Origin: Hydra vulgaris
Taxonomy: Eukaryota > Cnidaria > Hydrozoa > Anthoathecata > Hydridae
NCBI RefSeq assembly: GCF_038396675.1
Contig: NC_088921.1
Location: 28,259,001 to 28,323,000, forward strand
DNA: 64,000 nucleotides
Direction of reading: 5' to 3'
Below, one piece after another: positions 27,093 to 38,849 of this stretch (positions within the stretch are counted from its first letter, which is position 1; each line of letters opens with the position of its first letter). The notes under the pieces are model-generated. The model was not told the origin of the DNA, did not search any database, and worked only from the letters and a program-made list of their open reading frames with translations. The position numbers and the translations under genes were made by a program.

Positions 27093-28756
27093 ATCGTTAT
27101 TAAATAATAAAAGAACGCAGGAACTCGTAGAAGACCATACGGTCTTGTCGTCGAGTACCGCTAAGAAATGGTCGTGTTAAAATTTATAAAATATTTACAA
27201 GATAAGAAATAAGTTAACGAAGTAAGAAACCTAAAATATTCCGTTACAAATACAAGATACATTATTATATATTACAATTGTTAATGATGCATATATAATT
27301 TTTATAAATCAATAGTTAAATAGGGGGTAAAAAGGAAGATCACTAAAAAAAAAAAAAATATCAAAAGTATATTGTTACATCTTCAATTGTAAAAATGAGT
27401 TCTTTAAGCTTTCGTTTAAAAGAAAAGTAGTTACTTTGATGAATAAAATCCTTAGTAAAATTTTTTAAAACTATTTTATTCCATAAGAATTGTCCACGAT
27501 AATCAATACAAAATTTAAAAAGATTTGTTTGAAAAATGGGCTGCTTTATAAAATTATCATTCCGCAAAATGTATTTATTTTTATCTTTCGATGAATACAA
27601 ATTATGGAAAGAAATAGGGGATGAATTGGTTTTACATTTAAACATAAAACAAAGAATATTAAAAATGTTAAGCTCATATATATTAAAAAACTTTCATTTC
27701 AAATAATAGAGGCTTGGCATGAGTATAACGGTCTTTAAAATATATGAGACGTGCTACATGCTTCTGCTGACAATAAAGAGGTTTAAGTTTAATTTTCTTT
27801 GCACTACCCCAAGCAATGTTTGCATAGTTTATGTGACAATGAATAAATGAGTGATATAATTGTACTAAAGTACGTTTATTTAAAACATTTCTTGCTTTGT
27901 ACAATATTCCTATACTTTTTGAAATTTTACTTGATAAGTTTTTAATGTGACTTTTCCATGTAAGATTTTCATCTATACAAACACCTAGAAAGTTGGTTAC
28001 TGTTACTTGTTTAATTTGTATATTGTCAATAACAAGATGAGGCATGTTAATTGGCAGTTTATGTTTTTTGATAAGAGGATGGAAAAGAACCCATTTAGTT
28101 TTATCAATGTTAAGAGATAATTTGTTAGTCTTAAACCAGTCAGATATTTTGATTAACTCGATGTTCAAGCAACTAAATAAAGTAGGAATGCTTTTGTGTG
28201 ACATGAATAAATTGGTGTCATCAGCAAACATAATTGTTATTAAATCCAAGGCTTTGTATAAATCATTAATATAAATAAGGAAAAGAAGAGGTCCTAATAT
28301 GGATCCTTGAGGAACTCCACATGTAATATTTAACAAATTTGATGATAATGTTTCATCGGCGTAAACAAATTGTTTGCGATTAGTTAAATAACTTTTTAAC
28401 AATTTTAAAACATTGCCTGTTATACCACAACATTTTAATTTTTTAGCAAGAATTTTATGATTAATGGTATCAAACGCTTTCGCTAAATTAATAAATACTC
28501 CCAATGTGAATTTAGAATTATTAAATGAGTCTGATATACTTCTTGTAAGCTGAATAATTGCATGCTCTGTTGAATTATTTTTTTTAAATCCATATTGCAT
28601 GTTATATAATAATTTGTTTGATAAAAGGTGATTGTATATTCTGTTGTACAAAATTCTTTTTAAAATTTTAGAAAAAACAGAGAGGATAGAAATTGGACGA
28701 TAGTGTTTAACATTAGTTTTTTCTCCTTCTTTAAATATAGGAATAATTTTTATATA

Positions 28757-28765
<9 letters not shown>
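27090..28765 (-). pseudogene. 5'-truncated CR1/Jockey-like LINE, RT to 3' end
   Basis: The minus-strand frame (to 27,683) encodes a reverse transcriptase that begins mid-domain with IIPIFKEGEK and YRPISILSV. It continues with motif A, FINLAKAFDTINH, where Asn replaces the usual catalytic Asp (codon 28,487-28,489). Then follow GVPQGSILGPLLFLIYINDL, motif C FADDTNLF (intact), and post-RT blocks FLGVCIDENLTWKSHI and FIHCHINYANIAWGSA. An extra T in a six-T run near 27,684 ends the frame; the C-terminal block (27,361-27,645, with FCIDYRGQFLWNKIVLK) continues in another frame. The endonuclease domain is absent. The 3' untranslated part has a stem-loop at 27,123-27,156. Both ends sit in (TA)n tracts. 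Confidence 0.88.

Positions 28766-28851
<86 letters not shown>
28766..28851. repeat. (TA)n at the 5' truncation point of the LINE
   Basis: About 43 TA units, with a shorter run at 28,751-28,761 just inside the LINE. Together with 27,003-27,089 they bracket the LINE. Confidence 0.95.
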
Positions 28852-28853
<2 letters not shown>

Positions 28854-28919
28854 GTCATATTACTGATACAGTGGTCGAATATATGGGATATGTATTTCAG
28901 CATAAAAAAGTGTAAATAA

Positions 28920-29805
28920 AGTATGTGGTTTGGTTCTAAATTTAGTTCACTGACCTATAACTTCAAGATTGACGGTATATCTGTTGATGAATCAGTATTT
29001 GAATGTAATTTAGGTGTCATTTACGATAAAAATTTGGAATAGGCTTTTTACTTTAAATGAACTTTAAAGTAAAAAGAAGGCTGACATGATAAACTTAGTC
29101 CTTGGTATGCTCAAAAGAACATTTAAAAATGGCACGTCTCTATGTTTGTTAGACTATATACTCCTTTTGTAAAACCGTATTTTGAATACAGTACTTCTGT
29201 TTGAAATCCAAATTACAAAAAGAACATAGAGGAACTTAGAGAACTTAGAGGATTTAGTTCAGAAAAGAGCAACAAAACGAGTTTAAAAGCTCAAAGGTTT
29301 AAATTACAAATTTGAATTGGCAAATCTGTAACTAGAAACATTAGAGCATAGAAGATTAAGAAGTGATCTAATCCAACATTTTAAATCTGAGACAAAAATT
29401 AACAAGATTAAATAAGTGTTTCCAAAATTGCTCATTTTGCTCATCTTCATCATCAAGAGCCCTGCAGGATCTTCTTGCAAGAATATTCGAGAATTGCAGA
29501 GCCCTGCAGGATCTTCTTGCAAGAATATTCGAGAATTGCAGAGCCCTGCAGGATCTTCTTGCAAGAATATTCGAGAATTGCAGAGCCCTGCAGGATCTTC
29601 TTGCAAGAATATTCGAGAAAGTTGCGAAAAGCTAGAAAAGCAAAAATTTGAATTTCATTTGAAACGTTTGAATTTCATTACCTCCTGTATAGTTCCTTTA
29701 TGGAATGATCTTCCTCAAAATGTTACCGAGGCTACAAATTTAAATAAATTCAAAAAAAGTTTAGACAGTTATTTCAGCGGAAAAGAAGTATTGGTGTTAC
29801 AGTGA
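28920..29805 (+). pseudogene. Decayed LINE C-terminal region with internal tandem repeat
   Basis: Translated fragments match the post-RT part of a CR1/L2-type LINE: YNFKIDGISVDESVFECNLG followed by VIYDKNLE (about 28,960-29,040), a MARLYVCL/TIYSF-like block (about 29,130), a degraded EYSTVW-like block (about 29,180) and the C-terminal end FITSCIVPLWNDLPQNVTEA near 29,675-29,740, finishing with NKFKKSLDSYF and a stop at 29,805. Many stops and shifts occur. It runs opposite to the neighbouring LINE. Confidence 0.7.
29456..29619 (+). repeat. 42-bp tandem repeat, four copies
   Basis: The unit begins AGAGCCCTGCAGGATCTTCT. The copies are identical over almost their full length, so the array is recent. 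As 42 is a multiple of three, it stays in frame (SPAGSSCKNIRELQ) within the otherwise broken LINE remnant. Confidence 0.95.
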
Positions 29806-32639
29806 GGATTCGATAGAAACCAAACCTCATAAGAATTATATTCTTGTTGCAGTATTGTATAAATAAACATTACAGTGTATGAATGAATGCCTAATTTTTG
29901 GATATGAAGGTATAACATATTATATAAAAAAAAAACGCTGCTCTGTATGTACAAAGTTGAAAAGTTTAGAAGATTAGAAAGAAAAATGTTTATTTGATTA
30001 AATTAGAAACTTAGTCATTCTTATGCTGCCATAAATATGCGTTTTTTTTTTTATTGTTATTTAATTATTAAAATTTATTCAACTGTAATTGAATAAATCA
30101 TGTGATGAAACAATCTATTACTAAATAATTTTTTAAACGGTATTAGAAATCTTTTCAAAAAATTTTTTAGAACCTCTATTAAACTCAAAATGGACGAACT
30201 AAAGAAACCATCAAACTAGTATATGCAATAGTACGTCTCTTAAATTTTTTTTTTTATATTATTGGATTAAAATTAATATTATATTTATTGCATTTGTGTT
30301 TTAATTGTTTGAACTAAAAACGTTATCTTTTGGATAAATCAGTTAGTTTCCTCGTAAAGCCTACGTTTTCGATGAATATAACTTGTTTTAAAAATTTAAA
30401 GTAAAGAGACAATTTAAATAAGTAAGGAAAGTGACATATTTGAAATTTATATATGCAGAAGCCCAACCTTGGTTCACATCTGCGTATATAAATTTCAAAT
30501 GTTTTAATTTTTTTAAATTTCATTTATCATATTATTTAACAAATTTTTTTGATATAACTTTTTTTAATAACTTTTATAAACAAAATATTCTTTTTTTCTA
30601 AGGACTATTGTTTTTTTTTATATAAATATTATTTCCTCGTAAATTCAGGGGGCACCTTTGGCGCTCGTTTTTAGCAACCATTTACATATACAATTTTTAT
30701 TTATTTTGAGATCAATAAATATAATAACTGTTTAAATGGTAGTGAATTTAGTTTTATGATTAATTATATTCTCTCAAAATCATGCAAGTATATAATCTAC
30801 CGATAACTACGATTCAAATAACGATAATGGCAGTGGGGTGAGACAGATAAACGCTAAAAAAAACATCTAATCGGTTATGAACCTATTTTTTTATTTTTTA
30901 TTAAACTTTTTAAACAAATTAACTTGCTTAAGGAATTAAATGTTTGAACGTTGTAGTTGAAGCCGAATCTGATGCTTTTTTTAATGATTATATTAGGTTT
31001 TTATAGAATCTGAAATATTGATTGGGCTAATTAAATTGATTTTAAGCAAAGAAAATAATTATTTACTTAACTTGTGAAGGGAAATTTTAGTTTTTTTAAA
31101 TTATATCTAAACAAATAAAATGTTTTAAAATAAACTGGATTGAAACTAATTAAAAGCGCGCGAAAATAATTTATTTTTGTTATTATAATTAACCGAATGA
31201 TTCTGTAAGATAGTGTGTGTGAAAAAATTTATGCTAGCGCTATCTCTACAGCCTTATGGAATCAGGGAACCACTGAACATAAATACACAATTTCGTGAAC
31301 ATCAATACGCATTGCGTATTACGTATGCGTATTACGCAAGGGTGTTTATGTGAATCAGTGACAAGGATATTTATGTTAAAGATTAAAACTATTGTCATTT
31401 TTTTAACTGTTATAATTGTTAGTATTATTGTTGTGTCATTGTTGTTGTTGTTGTTGTTATTATTGTTATTATTATGGTTATTAATGTTATTATTATTAAT
31501 ATTGTTGTTGTTGTTTTTATTATTGTGCAATATTTTTTATTAATATAACTCTATTATTGTGTATCCCATAATAATAACCTTAATTTTTATTTTAAAGAAC
31601 GCTTTTGAAAATGACCAGTATTTGTACTTGAAGCAAGCAAAGCCTTGGTGAAAATATTGGATTTGTCAAAATGCTTAACTTTATTGAGTTTGTCTCGCTC
31701 ATTTCTATTCCCGCGCTTATGCTGTATGGAATGTTCAAGATATTTATGTTGGCTGTACTTATTTTGTAATAAAAATGCTTTGTGAAAGTTGATTTTATTT
31801 TAAATTTTTTTGTTTATTAGATAGAGAATATTTTCTGTGTCTATTTCTTATTAAGAGCAGAAGGGAGTGATCATCCAAAGAAAACCTCTAAAGCATGAGG
31901 TATCCAACAACTCTAGACAATGACATCAACTAATCAGATTTTATCAACACTTTATAAAAATGTCAATAAATTTTTTGCGCTTAATCATTGATTTCATTGA
32001 TCTCACAAAAATCAGAAACTGAAACTAAGGTACACATTTTTAACACTGATTAACGCAACGCTTTAACAAAGTATTACTTAGCAAAACTGCTAAATAATAC
32101 TTTGTTAAACTAAAATGCATCACAGATCTCATGGTAAACTAGTATTGCTTTAAAGAGTTGCAACTAATGTGGATTCATTGATTTGTTGGACAAGCGTAAA
32201 AAAGGAAAATATTTACCAAAAACGCATTTATCTATTTTGGTAAAACACACCTATGAACTAAAAAAATTAAGTTGTTGTGGGCAAAAATAGTTGGAAAACG
32301 TGGTGCAAATATTGTGCAGCTAAAACAACAACACTTAGTGAGTCCAATATATGGGATGCGCCACATACCACATTTAACTGATTGCGAAATGACGCCCTAA
32401 ATAAATGTTGCTTTATTTCCTAATAACTACAGAGAAAATAAAAACTAGATTTAGCTCACTGTTATATGGTTTTACTATTTTATCAGACTTGATTTTCTCT
32501 GTTAAGTTTTCGAACGCCTTTTTTTTAAAAAAAAGTTTAAGATATATTTAAAACACATTAACGCTAAATAGATAAAAAAAAATTAATTTAAAAGAAGAAG
32601 AAAAAACTAAAAATTTGATTTACGCTACATTAAACTTAA
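29806..32639. other. Intergenic, repeats only
   Basis: Positions 31,009-31,250 are a dispersed repeat also found at 44,457-44,735 in the same orientation (shared ATATTGATTGGGCTA and TTAAGCAAA). Positions 31,430-31,530 are a degenerate GTT/ATT trinucleotide run. Positions 30,640-30,690 are a short GC-richer patch. No gene is supported. Confidence 0.5.
32062..32109. repeat. Short hairpin (22-nt arms, one mismatch, 4-nt loop)
   Basis: TTTAACAAAGTATTACTTAG and its near-exact complement flank the loop AAAC. Confidence 0.8.
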
Positions 32640-32751
32640 CGGAGAGATGTGAATACAGCCAATGACTAATAAATTAACGGAGAGATGTGAATGCGCGTTA
32701 TGATAAATAATTAACAGAGAAGTGTAAATACGGCTCTTGGTTAATAAATTA
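32640..32751. repeat. 38-bp tandem repeat, three copies
   Basis: The unit starts GGAGAGATGTGAATACAGCC and ends with AATAAATTAA. The third copy is the most diverged. Confidence 0.8.
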
Positions 32752-33221
32752 ATCTTTACAACTGAAATCAAACTCTTAAATATTTAATAAATCATAATAA
32801 ACTGAGTTTAATATTGAAAATTTTAAAAACAATACTTTCGTGAACATAAATCCATTTTTTTGTATCATCTAACAAAGTTGTTTAGCAAAACGCAAGGAAA
32901 AACGGACCTCCAAATGTTCTTTTAAATATAAACGCCTTCAAAACTATTTTCAAGTTAAAAAAAAAATTTATTTGTCTGTAATTTTTAACTTTGTATAGAA
33001 ATTATATACTTTAATATATTAGCAAATAAATAAAATAAATTTAATTGATACATAGTTACGTACATGTTGTAGATTAACTTGGCGTAATATAAAAATCTTT
33101 TAATTTTTTCCAATAGAAGTTCAATTTTAAAGTATGTTAACATTCTTTAATAGGATGCTGCACTCATTCCCTGAAAATTGACCTCTTTGAAATGGGTGCA
33201 TCTGAAGATTTAATTTTACAG

Positions 33222-33307
33222 GCCAGTCTACTGCTTCCGGCCTACGCTGTAGAAACGCCGTGAAAAGATGGTTTAACAACCGTCAAAAGAAAATGAAGCT
33301 CCGTTAG
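33222..33307 (+). CDS. Exon encoding the end of a homeodomain
   Basis: A likely 3' coding exon after the acceptor TTAATTTTACAG (AG at 33,220-33,221). In phase it encodes SGLRCRNAVKRWFNNRQKKMK-type sequence and stops at 33,305-33,307. It matches helix 2 end, turn and recognition helix of a homeodomain: Gly-Leu before helix 3, Val then Trp-Phe, the DNA-contacting Asn at the position of residue 51, and Arg two residues later. The usual second Arg of NRR is Gln. The protein ends directly after the homeodomain. The 5' exons with helices 1 and 2 were not found in the upstream 4 kb, so they may be far away or this may be a stranded fragment. Confidence 0.55.
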
Positions 33308-33895
33308 TGGGATCCAAAACAATTTCAGAGTCTTCAGCAATGATTAAAGAAGCATCTGTAATAATGATAATACTAATAAGTATTGCTGTTAAGATTTAAT
33401 GTCATGTTAAATTCGTGTTAGCCTTTAAACGATAATAATTTACCAATTACTAATTTAGACAATAAATAAAAGTATAATAATTATATGATTTTCGCTATAG
33501 TTTACTTATAAGGCATTTCAGAAAAAGCATTCAATGATAAATTTTTAACTTTGCTCTTGAAATTATTCACTGTTGATGATCTTATGGTTGATTCTGGTTT
33601 ACTAATGCATGCTTTCGATACTTGATTTGTAAAAAAAAATCGAATTTGGCATTTAAACAGTTGAACGCATAAACTATGTTTACAATAATTCCTTCTTGTA
33701 TTGGCATATGGTCCAGATAACAATAATGATGAAAAAGTGATTTGTATGTTGCGATTGTATGTTGCGAGTAGACTACTGTTATTTTGAGTTCATCGATTTT
33801 GTTGCTTAATGACATCGAATTTGTTGACCACAATTTAAGTCTAGTGTTAGTGCTATGTTTATATTTTATATAGTTGCTCTAATTTTTACTATTAA
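33308..33895. other. Spacer after the homeodomain exon
   Basis: Minus-strand open frames at 33,502-33,833 have no recognisable domain. A possible 3' UTR of the homeodomain exon would lie here, with AATAAA at 33,463-33,468. Confidence 0.35.
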
Positions 33896-34042
33896 GGCTA
33901 TCAAAATCATATACAAGTTTTGTAACCATTTTGGCTATCAAAATCATATACAAGTTTTGTAACCATTTTGGCTATCAAAATCATATACAAGTTTTGTAAC
34001 CATTTTGGCTTTCAAAATTATATATAAATTTTGTAACCATTT
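33896..34042. repeat. 37-bp tandem repeat, four copies
   Basis: The unit starts GGCTATCAAAATCATATACA. The first three copies are identical and the last has drifted. Confidence 0.92.
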
Positions 34043-34572
34043 GTAACAGATATCATTTTCTATTAACAAAATATATTTTTGTCTAGTAGTTGAGGTGTTT
34101 GAATTGATATTACTGTACATATGCATTTTTAATTAAGATTCTAACATATTTGTTGTCTCAAATCCTTTATTATGAGTATAAACTTATTTGAAATTGATTG
34201 TTCAATTCATTTCTTTATACTAAAAGTTTTTGACAAGATCACATAGCGTTGTAGTTAAATCATGATTAATAAACACGTTTTTGAACTGTTCGTCTATTCT
34301 TAAATTTTTTGCTATTCTTATCACTGCAATCATCAGGAGTTTTTGATTCCAATAGCACTGGTGCTGTTTTTTTATTTTTTGATCTAAATCTATGAACTTT
34401 AACTGTTTTTGATTTTTCAATTCCTATTTCGTTGCATATTGCTGTATAACGTTATTATAATATAACGTTGTTGAATTCGTTACATTTACTTTTATTTGAT
34501 CAAGAGTTTTCTCTTTGACTTCGACTAATTTGTTGTTCTCAGTTTTCTAGGTGAATGTAGCTCTTTAAATTA

Positions 34573-34707
34573 AGGATGAGCATTGAAGACAAATCAATGA
34601 GGATGAGCATTGAAGACAAATCAATGAGGATGAGCATTGAAGACAAATCAATGAGAATGAGCATTGAAGACAAATCAATGAGGATGAGCATTGAAGACAA
34701 ATCAATG
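34573..34707. repeat. 27-bp tandem repeat, five copies
   Basis: The unit is AGGATGAGCATTGAAGACAA followed by ATCAATG. One copy differs by a single base (AGAATGAGC). The open frame on the minus strand is a repeat artefact. Confidence 0.95.
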
Positions 34708-36149
34708 AGGAAATGAAACATTCAAAGTTTTTTTGATATTGGATAAGCTTTTATTTTCCAGCCTTGAAAATGTAACATTCAAAGTTCAGAGTATTTTGAG
34801 TAAATACCTTAAAATGAATTGAATCAAAATTAAACAGATCAGGTGATAAATCTTTTTTGTTACCTTGATTATATTTTCAAGCAACTTTTGATAACTAACA
34901 AAAACCTTTCATTGGATCTTTTCATTATTAAAAATCCAATATATTTCGAACAAGTTTATGTACTCTTTCAATAACAAAATGTTGTAAGTTGTCTTTTATA
35001 TTTTTGTAAACATAGAAAACGCACAGTTTTTCACAATACTTGTGATTTTTTCTTTTGTTAGACAATTTAAAATGTAGTTATTCAAAACGTTCAAAACGTT
35101 TAAAAGACGTTTAAAAGATGTCTTATTTACGTCCCGAGCCCACTGGGATTAAAAATTTTCAATATTTACAGACCGTGTAAGTAAAGTAGTAACCTAATTA
35201 TAGGGTAAACTAATTATGAGCCATAACTAATTGTTTGTAATTGTGTACTTGTTGATTCGTAAGATACTCCTTGTTTCCTGTTATTTGAGTAACATCTAAG
35301 ATGTTGTTTTTTGTATATGTTTAAGTTGTACAGGAAGATCCCTTGGTCAACTGTATTGAATGCTAAGTTTAAATAAATAAGTTTGGAGTATAATTGATAT
35401 TTTCAAAACTAATCAAAATTTTAAGACTAAATTAATTATTTCTTGACATTTCATGGCCATAGACATAGTAAAGAAAATTATTTACTATAATAAAAAACAA
35501 AAAATGCTGCAAATATTTGCAAACGCATCGATACTACGTTACCTTTTCTATAAAAAGAAAAAACTCGTTGTATAGAAGTCATTAAAACGTTGTATTGAAC
35601 TTGTGTTTATGAGACGGTTTTTTTTATAAAGACGGTTTAAAAAAAAATTAATTTAATCAATCAATCATATATTTCTGATTAAGGCCTAACAATCGAGGAT
35701 ATTTACAAATAGTTTGAAACTAATTTAAAGTAAAAACCTGATAAAAATGGTATCAAATAATTTTAATGATACAAATAATAATATTAACAATAATAACAAT
35801 AAAAATAACAATGATAATGATAAGAATAATAATGGCAATAATAATGATAATAATGGAAAATTATTAACACCGATAGTAAAAATAATAAACTGCAATAAAA
35901 ATAAAATCGTTATTAGGTTTCTAAACAAAAACTGAATATTATTATTAATATTTTTTTATTACATTTTAAATAAATTTTGTTCTTTATTACATTTTATATA
36001 CACAGATAAGAAAAAGTTACAAACAGTTAAAAACTGACATAAAGTAACAATCTACTGTGAGATAAAAAGCAGTTATTATAAAAAAACTGAATGATTAATT
36101 AATATTTATAACTATGGCCCCCACATTATAAAACAGGGGCCTATGCTGA
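34708..36149. other. Intergenic, no supported gene
   Basis: Positions 35,075-35,150 carry AACGTT/ACGTC motifs ending in a terminus-like CCCGAGCCCACTGGG. Positions 35,755-35,880 are a degenerate AAT/AAC trinucleotide run that gives an Asn-rich frame, judged not to be a gene. Confidence 0.5.
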
Positions 36150-36486
36150 CCTTATGCTTTTTTTTGCGTGAAAAATTTTTTGCACTCCACCATTAGACTT
36201 ATCTCTAGTGTCTTGTCCATCAGAATCAGTGGATCGATGCGCATTTCCTTTGTTTGATTTTTTCACCTATTAAATCTATTTCAAAATGATCTTCAGCTCT
36301 GACATCAATGCTACAGTTATGCTTTCTGGAATCCTCAGTTTTACCATTAGAAGAATCTTCGTTTCAATATCGGAAAAATTATTGTTTATTTATTGATTGA
36401 CTACCAAGAGATACTTTTGATCTTATCTCGTTTTTAAGTTTTCTCTTTTGAGCTCCAGATTTATGTTTGTAATTTGAGTTTGACAT
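36150..36486 (-). pseudogene. N-terminal fragment of a ZMYM1-like hAT transposase
   Basis: The minus-strand ATG at 36,486 opens MSNSNYKHKSGAQKRKLKNE, a start typical of hAT transposases of the ZMYM1/52-kDa-repressor type (short basic SGAQKRKL motif). The frame then breaks at about residue 36; coding-like text (DSSNGKTEDSRKHN, EDHFEIDLIGEKIK) continues in other frames to about 36,150. The TTF-type zinc finger and catalytic core are absent here. Confidence 0.45.
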
Positions 36487-38849
36487 AGTGTTTGAATAAC
36501 TTGACAATCGAAAAAAATAATTTTCCTTTCGAGACATCATTTAAATTCTGAACAACAAATGTATCTTTTAAGGAAGTAAAAGTTTAGTTTTGGAACATCA
36601 GAATCATAATATTTTCAAATGATATATATGTCTGAACTCAGATAAATTCAGAATAAATTATTTTTCTTTTTTGGTTTATTGATTTGATAACAAAGTTCAA
36701 CTAATGTAAAATGATTAACCTGAAAGATTATGGACCAAATTATGTTAACCAATCCATTAACGAAAAAAAAACTGTTATATGAGAAAAACGGTCCGCATAA
36801 TAGTTTTAAGACTATAGCGCTCTTAAGTGCTAATATAAATGTTAAGCTACTTGTAAACGTTAACGACTAATAACTACTAATATAATATTTCATAACGAAG
36901 ATGAGGTTAGCTTCAGGAATCACTCAAAGAAATCAGCGTAAAAAAACGACAATATATATGGTATAAGTAAAAAAACATGAAGGTTACCTGAATTGTTGAA
37001 ATGTCTGTTTGTTTTCTACTTTTTAATTTTAGACAATGTTTTGGTTCAAAAGATTTTCTTTTCTTTTCACATTTATTTTTAATTCAAAACAATAATAATT
37101 TACTCGGATTTACTATTTTTCCGGTTACTAACACCAAGCCCTTTTTACCTCCGGGCCCCAGTGCTACAGTATCGCCACCCCCCCCATACTCTTTGTGGGG
37201 CCATGTTTATAACATTTATAATCAAAATGAAAACTATATAAATAATATAATAATATGATATATCAACTAAAACGAATAACAAATAATATTAAAAAAATGG
37301 AAACAAAAAACCACAAACAAATGCTAAACAAAAAATAAACTTATAAGAAATAAGATAAATTAACAAACTAAAACAATAACTAGGCCAATAATAACTAAAA
37401 AAAAAACAACTATAAAATTAAGTAAACGTGTAAAAACAGCAGCAATACAAGAAACTCTTGCTAGGTAGAAAGTGAAAAAAAAAAAATTCGAAATGAATAG
37501 TAATCACAAACTAAAAATAAGTAGAAAAATTCATCCTAAATTTACAGAGAAAAGTATTTATGAAAAAATTAAAACTAAAAATGAGCTAGAATTTAAAATT
37601 AAAATTGGGAAATTAAAAACAGGCAAATAAAATAAGTAAAAGTTAAAAAAAGTATTTACAAATGACGGATGATTTAAAAAAACCTTAAAATATTTTACTT
37701 TAGTCATCTTTTTCTTTGAAGAATGTTCTTTAAAACTTATTGTTATTTACATTTTCCTTTTACGTTTCTGTGTTTTGTTTTTATTTCGAGTCGCTTCAAG
37801 CGACTAGAAACAAAATAATCTTAATATCGATTTATCGAAATGAAAAAAGTCTTTTAAGAATTTAATATTTAAAATTATATATTATTAAATAATATTAGTT
37901 TGCATGAGAGCGATGGCGGGCTTGTTCTAAAAACGTTTGTACTCGTATTATTCAAAGTAATTTAAATGTTATTTATGCATTTCTTAGTTTCAAACTTAAA
38001 AAGAGGTCATGATTTTAGTTACGTCACATAAGTATGTTTTAGATGATTTACTTCAGTGAACTAAAGTTCACTGAAGTAAATCTTTAAAGCAAAAATTATC
38101 TGGTGCAAAAGGGAAACCTCTTAATCGACTAAAGGAATGATTGGAAAGGGTAAATATAAATTGCACTTTTACTTCTTTCTATGTAAGAACAGCTGTCTCA
38201 TCAAATTTTCTTAGTACTGCCTCTACTGTTAAGAATACATCTTTTGCTAGCCTTGCAACTACCGCTTTTACTGCATTTTTATTGGTTACTACTTCAACTT
38301 CTAGTGCTTTTGACTGCACTTTTATCTAATCCTGATCCTGTCACTATGCTACTAATGATCTGTCATTATGCTACTAATGATCTTTCACTATGCTACTAAT
38401 TCTCCTTCTGTTAGCTCTGCATCTACTGTTACTTCGACAATCTTGAGCTCAATTGCGGATACAAAGAAGGGGAGAGGGAGGGGATGTTAAACTGTTTTTA
38501 AAAACTTTCGAAAAAAAAAAATAGATTTGGTTTTAATGGTAAATTTTTTTTTTTTTTTTTAATTTAACTTAAATTTGTAGTATAATTTATATACGCGATG
38601 CCGTTTTTGGTAGTTAAAATTTCAATAAAAAAGTATTTATTTTTCAACAATTGAAGTTGTAACACTTCAATTTATATTACGTTTATATACACTTCAATTG
38701 TATTTAAATATGATAAGAAGAATTTTTTTTTTTAAGTAGTAACTGAATGAATTTCTTGTGAACTAATTTCTTATTTAGAAAACAAAAGTGTGTTTATTCC
38801 TATTTTAAATGACAAATAAATAAATGACAAATGATTTTTACTATTTTAA
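36487..38849. other. Intergenic, no supported gene
   Basis: Contains a C-rich patch (37,130-37,205), an A-rich stretch with no coding signal (37,270-37,700), a short inverted pair AGTCGCTT/AAGCGACT near 37,790, and Ser/Thr-rich accidental frames near 38,141-38,460. Confidence 0.45.
38045..38082. repeat. Perfect short hairpin (17-bp arms, 4-nt loop)
   Basis: GATTTACTTCAGTGAAC, loop TAAA, exact complement. Confidence 0.88.

Noticed and set aside
31246..31543. Asn-rich and Leu-rich frames
   Set aside because: Products of a degenerate GTT/ATT run. The Asn-rich frame at 35,747-35,935 is rejected for the same reason.
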